A DNA stretch of 64,000 nt. Source: Haliclystus octoradiatus. Its lineage: Eukaryota > Cnidaria > Staurozoa > Stauromedusae > Haliclystidae. A program made the position numbers and the translations under genes. This document shows, piece after piece, positions 59,527 through 64,000 of the stretch (within the stretch, counting starts at the first letter, position 1; each line of letters starts with the position of its first letter). The notes beneath the pieces were generated by a model that was not told where the DNA came from, searched no databases, and saw only the letters and a list, made by a program, of their open reading frames with translations. Where the stretch lies: contig OU744449.1 in assembly GCA_916610825.1 (NCBI GenBank), positions 21,527,793-21,591,792 of the forward strand, read 5' to 3'.

Positions 59527-62465
59527 GGTCACTCTCTAGTCTAATTTTGGGAAAAAATAAAATTTTGTTGAGTTTGAGCTTTTCTTGTTTTTAGTAAGTA
59601 TAATTATTAAGGAACATGATTCTGAATTTTTTTTACTACAAAACGAACGAAAAACTACAAAATAATACATTTTCAAAGATCATACCTAGCATTTCTTGTT
59701 GTTTTCATGCTTTTTTGGTCCATTTCGTGCAAAACATTGCAAATTTGGAAAAAAATGGTAAATTTTGGTCATTTTTAAGCATAAGACATTCATTTTGTTG
59801 GTAATTTATCGCTGTTTCCAATTTTTCAGGCCATTTTGTTGTAGCCTCTGCCATTCAATCGATATTGGCTTCTAAATGAGACCTTGACCAACACCCTATC
59901 AGACAATGGAATTTCTAAACATCAAGTCGCTCCAATATTCCAAACAAAAGGTTTTTTTTATATTGTCCAATAGAAGTGCTGTATTGAAGCTACTTCCACA
60001 CTGCATTCAAAAGGGTTCAAAAGTGATAGTTTTTCACGAATGTAATCGTTTTGAAGTAGTTTTTATTGCTTTCAACTGTGTATCCGAAGCCTTGAAATAT
60101 TTATTGATTTCTTTTTCGTGTTTATAATGTCTTCTGGTGATTCATCAAATGTTAGAAGGAAATTTTCTGTCAAAAGGAGGTGTAAAAGGAAGTTATTTCC
60201 AGCTAAAAAATCCCTCAACGAGAAACAACAGGAATCAGCTGATTTTGATGAGCAACCTGGAGCAAGCTCGAAAAAACTGAAGTTATCAGAAAAAGATATT
60301 ATAATTGAGGATAAATGTCATGGATTCAGGCTTGTCAATTTAAAACTACTTGAATTATTAATCAATGAAGCTTCGATTTGTAAATCATGCAAACAAGGGA
60401 GACTATGTTTACAAGAAGATTCATCAAGAAAAATGGGTTTGTCTTCCATGATTATGCTAACCTGTGAATCATGTTCAGCTATCACTGAATCATACACTTC
60501 CCCTATAGCTGAAGGATCTAGAGGTTATGAGATCAACAGAAGAGCTGTATTTGGAATGTCAGAAATTGGTGGTGGCAAAACTTCACTCGAAAAGTTATGT
60601 GCAATTCTGAATATGCCCGAAGCAATGACTGAAACCTCCTACATAGACAATTTGAACATTGTGAAAGAGTCTCTTGAACAATGCGCATCATCCAGTATGC
60701 TAAATGCAGCTAAAGAGGAGCATAACTTGCAGGATGTACAGCAAAGAAAAATTGCTGACTGTAAAGCTATGTTCGATGGGTCATGGCGCAAACGGGGCTT
60801 CTCCTCCCTGCAAGGAGTTGTCACAGCTATATCGGTTGAATCAGGCAAAGTTCTAGACTACGAAAGCATGAACAAATTGTGTTCTTCTTGTTCACGTTGG
60901 GGCTCAAAACCTGAAAGTTTAAAAAAACAATCCTGGAATGCAAATCATATATGCCCAGTAAACTATGATGGGTCTGCCCCTTCCATGGAGCCGGAAGGTA
61001 TAAAGCGAATGTATGAAAGATCGGTAAAGGATAAGAAACTCAGATATACGGGATATATTGGTGATGGAGATAGTAAGTCGTTCTCCAATATAAAAGAAAG
61101 TATGCCTTATGGGAATAAAATTGACATTAAAAAACATGAATGCGTCGGACATGTTCAAAAGCGCATGGGCAACGCTTTGCGAAAATTGAAAACACAATGG
61201 GGAAAGAAAAAATTGCCTGATGGTAAAACTATTGGTGGACGTGGTAGGCTGACAAAAGACCTTATAGGTAAGCTGCAAATATATTATGGTCTGGCTATTA
61301 GAAGAAATAAAAATAACTTAGAAGCAATGAGAAAAGAGGTTTGGGCTGGTCTATATCACACAGCTTCGACAGATGATAAACCACAGCACCAGAACTGTCC
61401 AACTGGGAAAGAATCATGGTGCAAATACCAAAAAGCTGTTGCCAATAAAGAAACGTACTCCCATGTTAAAACTATACCTGAGTCAATTGTAGCTGTCCTG
61501 AAACCTACATATGAAAGATTGGGCAAAGACGAAATACTCGAAGGATGTCTTGGTGGCTATACGCAAAATTCTTGTGAGGCGCTGAATCATCTTATCTGGT
61601 CTAGATGTCCTAAAGGTGTGTCATCTGGGAGAGCTCACCTCGATGCTGCTTGTGCTAGTGCAGTCACTGTATTCAATGATGGGACCTCAGCCTTAAATAA
61701 TGTGTTAGTGGCCATGGGAGTAGCACCAGGACAATTCATGTTGGCGCAAACACGTAAGATTGACCAGAAAAGAATTCGTGAAAGTGATAGAAATGCATCA
61801 ACCATCCAAAAAAAAATCAGACAAGCACAGAGACAGTCGAAAAAAGCAGTAGAGGATGAGGTATTAGAGGAAGAAGGAGTTGCTTATGAAGCAGGTGGTT
61901 TTTAATCCAATTACAACTAAAATATAGACAGATAGACATAAACTTTGACTTTGACCGCGATTTTCTCAATTTATGATTTAGAGCGATTTTCAATGACCTT
62001 GACGGATGTAGCAAACTCATTTGTAAAGCTATTGCTTTCAAATTTGGATTATTTATTTATTACTGTATTATCCATGCAACTATAGTAACAGAATTTTTAT
62101 AACATATGTAAATATTTTTTAATAAATTTTTTTTGAAACAATCGATTTACAAATTTCGTGACGTCAAGTTACAAATCTGTTTTTTTTTTTATAACTTGCT
62201 AATTAAAAAATCTAATTCTATAGTTGCATAATGCAACTCTTAAGGAATACTTGTACTGAATTTGGGGTCCAAAGCTACTTCCCCTGAACCTGGATCCTTG
62301 TCAGGCCAAAGGCTATATTTCGTGCGTTTTACACCAGAGAAGCTATTTTTAGACCAAAATTTTTAGATCCAGCTCAATTTTGATGGGACACAAACTGATT
62401 TGCCACAAAATAACAATTTTAGTGACTTTGGAAATGGTAGAAAAATGTTAGACTAGAGAGTGACC
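59527..62465 (+). mobile_element. Kolobok-type DNA transposon, 2.94 kb, TTAA target duplication, apparently intact
   Basis: The terminal inverted repeats are 18 bp and perfect (GGTCACTCTCTAGTCTAA at 59527-59544, complement at 62448-62465). TTAA flanks both ends (59523-59526 and 62466-62469). One uninterrupted transposase frame fills the middle. TTAA duplication plus a DDE transposase with a CxxH motif matches the Kolobok superfamily. piggyBac also uses TTAA but has a different transposase. Perfect ends and an intact frame suggest a young copy. Confidence 0.85.
60127..61905 (+). CDS. Kolobok-type DDE transposase (592 aa, intact)
   Basis: Catalyses excision and insertion of the element by DDE chemistry with two metal ions. 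The start chosen is ATG 60127 (MSSGDSSNVRRKF); an ATG three codons upstream (60118) is in the same frame. The N-terminus (1-57) is basic and may carry the nuclear signal. A CxxC...CxxC zinc-finger-like segment (SICKSCKQG, then TCESCSA, about residues 85-116) may bind DNA. Catalytic motifs, in the numbering from 60127: Asp217 (MFDGSWRKRG), Asp313/315 (YIGDGDSKS), C339xxH342 (HECVGHVQKRM) and Glu484 (NSCEALNHLIW). A Lys/Arg-rich coiled tail (about 541-575) follows. The GDGDSK and CVGHVQKR blocks are strongly conserved in related animal transposases. No introns or frameshifts. AATAAA at 62121 is a likely polyadenylation signal. Confidence 0.88.
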   Translation: MSSGDSSNVRRKFSVKRRCKRKLFPAKKSLNEKQQESADFDEQPGASSKKLKLSEKDIIIEDKCHGFRLVNLKLLELLINEASICKSCKQGRLCLQEDSSRKMGLSSMIMLTCESCSAITESYTSPIAEGSRGYEINRRAVFGMSEIGGGKTSLEKLCAILNMPEAMTETSYIDNLNIVKESLEQCASSSMLNAAKEEHNLQDVQQRKIADCKAMFDGSWRKRGFSSLQGVVTAISVESGKVLDYESMNKLCSSCSRWGSKPESLKKQSWNANHICPVNYDGSAPSMEPEGIKRMYERSVKDKKLRYTGYIGDGDSKSFSNIKESMPYGNKIDIKKHECVGHVQKRMGNALRKLKTQWGKKKLPDGKTIGGRGRLTKDLIGKLQIYYGLAIRRNKNNLEAMRKEVWAGLYHTASTDDKPQHQNCPTGKESWCKYQKAVANKETYSHVKTIPESIVAVLKPTYERLGKDEILEGCLGGYTQNSCEALNHLIWSRCPKGVSSGRAHLDAACASAVTVFNDGTSALNNVLVAMGVAPGQFMLAQTRKIDQKRIRESDRNASTIQKKIRQAQRQSKKAVEDEVLEEEGVAYEAGGF

Positions 62466-62899
62466 TTAAATTTCTGGTAATTTCGATTTCTTTTAAATTA
62501 TAAGATTTATTCTTATTTTTGACTCATGGTTACGTAAGTGACCTTGAGTCTATCCTGTCATTTTTGCATTTAATCAAACTTTTTCATTCAACTTCATTTG
62601 TAATTGGCCAGATACATTTTAATTTGTAGATACGATAGACGATAGTCACAGTTTACATAGCCTGGACTATGCGAATCTAACACATTGGAGAGCTCATCTT
62701 CGTTAAACGGAGCGCTACGGTGTCAATTTAGAAATATTCAAAAAATTTCATTTGCTTGCTCGTAAAAACACGACATTTTAGAGTCTTCATTCTCATTTGT
62801 TGTGGAATTTTACGGTTGTCCTCTATATATTATTGAAAATGGCACATCAAAAAATTATCGAAGTACCCCCCCTGGGCATGTGGATTATGTTCAAAGTAA

Positions 62900-63165
62900 A
62901 AAGTAATGTAGACGGTGTCGCCCTACCGAAGGCACCCTTATCACTCTTCTATTTCTAGATGAGTGGCTTTTTTCGCTGAGAGCAATGATTTTAAACGCTC
63001 TTTGTTGATCTCAGCCGCGACACTGCAGATCAATTTCAACAGATTTCATGGCAGATAGGTCTTGATTGTCAATGCGCAACGATGCGCCTCAGCTACTCAC
63101 GATGCAATTCCCTCTGGACCATTCCATCCGCCATCCTCAGATGGTACTCATTTGATGTTTCAGAT
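62900..63165. repeat. Second copy of the 20842-21100 dispersed repeat
   Basis: It shares GGTGTCGC, GCGACACTGCAGATCAATTT and CATCCTCAGATGGTACTCAT with the intronic copy in the transglutaminase gene but lacks the tRNA-like head. The preceding 62745-62885 segment is related to 44370-44520. Confidence 0.75.
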
Positions 63166-63335
63166 AAACTCAAGGCTGAGTTGACCTTAAGAAGTATTGT
63201 GTTATCAAATTTATTTCCGCCTTACCAATTTTGTCACAGAGTGTAGGGATTCTTGTTATTCAAGGACAAATCACTATGGCGTCAGAAAAGGCCTTCTCAC
63301 TTACCCGACTACCCAAATAAGTCACACGCTCAGCA

Positions 63336-63569
63336 ATGCACCAACTTGCACAACGGATTACAGCTAGTATCAGTAGAACTGCTAGTTTGCTGCTACATAA
63401 ATATATACCAATGGATATGAACCTTATGGTCATCAATTATAAAATATTATTTGTGAATCAATTTGAGAAACTATTGAAGAAGGAATACCATTCATTTTAC
63501 CTCGAAGAAGGAATAAAACAGCAAACATTTACCATAACGACGAATCCAGAAGAGGTTTACAGAAAGTAG
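63336..63569 (+). CDS. Possible small open frame or terminal exon, unrecognised
   Basis: Seventy-seven codons from ATG 63336 to a stop at 63569, with AATAAA about 20 bp after the stop. The second half (FEKLLKKEYHSFYLEEG, then TTNPEEVYRK) has a composition more like real protein than the surrounding chance frames. No domain is recognised. It could be the last exon of a gene whose other exons I cannot see, or chance. Confidence 0.2.
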   Translation: MHQLAQRITASISRTASLLLHKYIPMDMNLMVINYKILFVNQFEKLLKKEYHSFYLEEGIKQQTFTITTNPEEVYRK

Positions 63570-64000
63570 AGTAAAAATCTTTTAACTTCAATAAAAAGAG
63601 TATGGATATAAATGATGTGTAAACGCTAATTACAAGTTTTATAAACTAGAATAAACATTATTTGTGTTTAAAACACACACACCACAAGTATTATTATTAT
63701 TATATATGTAATAAATGACTAGTAAAAAGAATATTCCATTCCAATATATATATATAAATATCTATACAAAAAAATCATCCATTTCCTTTAAACATACCAA
63801 TTATATTTATATAAACATTTATTAATTGCAATCATGGTTAAAAGACAGCAACATTGTTTATATGTAACCTTTTTTTAGCTCTATATGAAATGGAATTTAA
63901 ACAATGTCTATGGATTTATGCATTATATTGCTAATACCACAAAGCACAATATACATGTACTGATGTATTTTATCGTTTGAACTTTAAATAACTAATATAG
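63570..64000. other. AT-rich sequence, no feature
   Basis: Contains short (TA)n and (TTA)n runs near 63691-63705 and 63745-63755. Nothing else supported. Confidence 0.4.

Overview
This is a 64 kb piece of an AT-rich invertebrate animal genome. It has intron-containing protein genes with canonical GT-AG junctions, large introns, and many nested transposable elements. The identifiable host genes are animal-type: a transglutaminase, TMEM11/PMI, a SET-domain protein and a secreted PAN/apple-like protein. Nothing in the sequence fixes the species. A marine invertebrate such as an ascidian would fit, but that is only an inference.

Layout. 1-932: end of a Ty3/Gypsy-type LTR element (minus strand). 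2423-2782: first exon of a secreted PAN-like gene (minus). 3.0-5.0 kb: a tandem duplication and a dispersed repeat split by a Harbinger-type MITE. 5.0-12.0 kb: a minus-strand LINE split in two by a 5.3 kb palindromic insertion with a 6-7 bp target duplication. 13162-26779: a complete 16-exon transglutaminase gene (minus), which I could join in frame from start to stop (870 codons). It carries an N-terminal PLAT domain and a Ser/Tyr-rich exon that sits inside the PLAT domain. 30.2-33.3 kb: nested palindromic repeats. 34356-34860: SET-domain exon (minus). 35.8-40.9 kb: several short inverted-repeat elements. 41615-51076: a 9.46 kb foldback-type DNA transposon. 51.7-53.3 kb: an 87-bp minisatellite, a TA-flanked MITE and a Gypsy integrase relic. 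55101-55614: TMEM11 exon (minus). 56.1-58.9 kb: a dispersed repeat split by a 1.47 kb hAT-type element. 59527-62465: an apparently intact 2.94 kb Kolobok-type transposon. 62.9 kb to the end: another dispersed repeat and AT-rich DNA.

The strongest novelty candidate is the 41615-51076 element. It has perfect 9-bp target duplications (TCAACAACC). Its ends are long inverted arrays of a ~161-bp unit, seven units on the left and eight on the right. A two-exon DDE transposase has a DxxH motif. A C-terminal region has a zinc-finger-like Cys/His cluster, then a Cys box and a GHY...YDD box that look like a ubiquitin-specific-protease-type cysteine peptidase. Two single-base frame breaks separate these parts in this copy. 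Second is the PLAT-transglutaminase with an in-frame 183-bp insert exon. Third is the palindrome at 6081-11390, built from modules edged by 14 copies of a TGAGAACRATGGGC box.

All element boundaries, exon joins and target duplications were read by eye from the sequence. Family names rest on recognised motifs, not on database searches.
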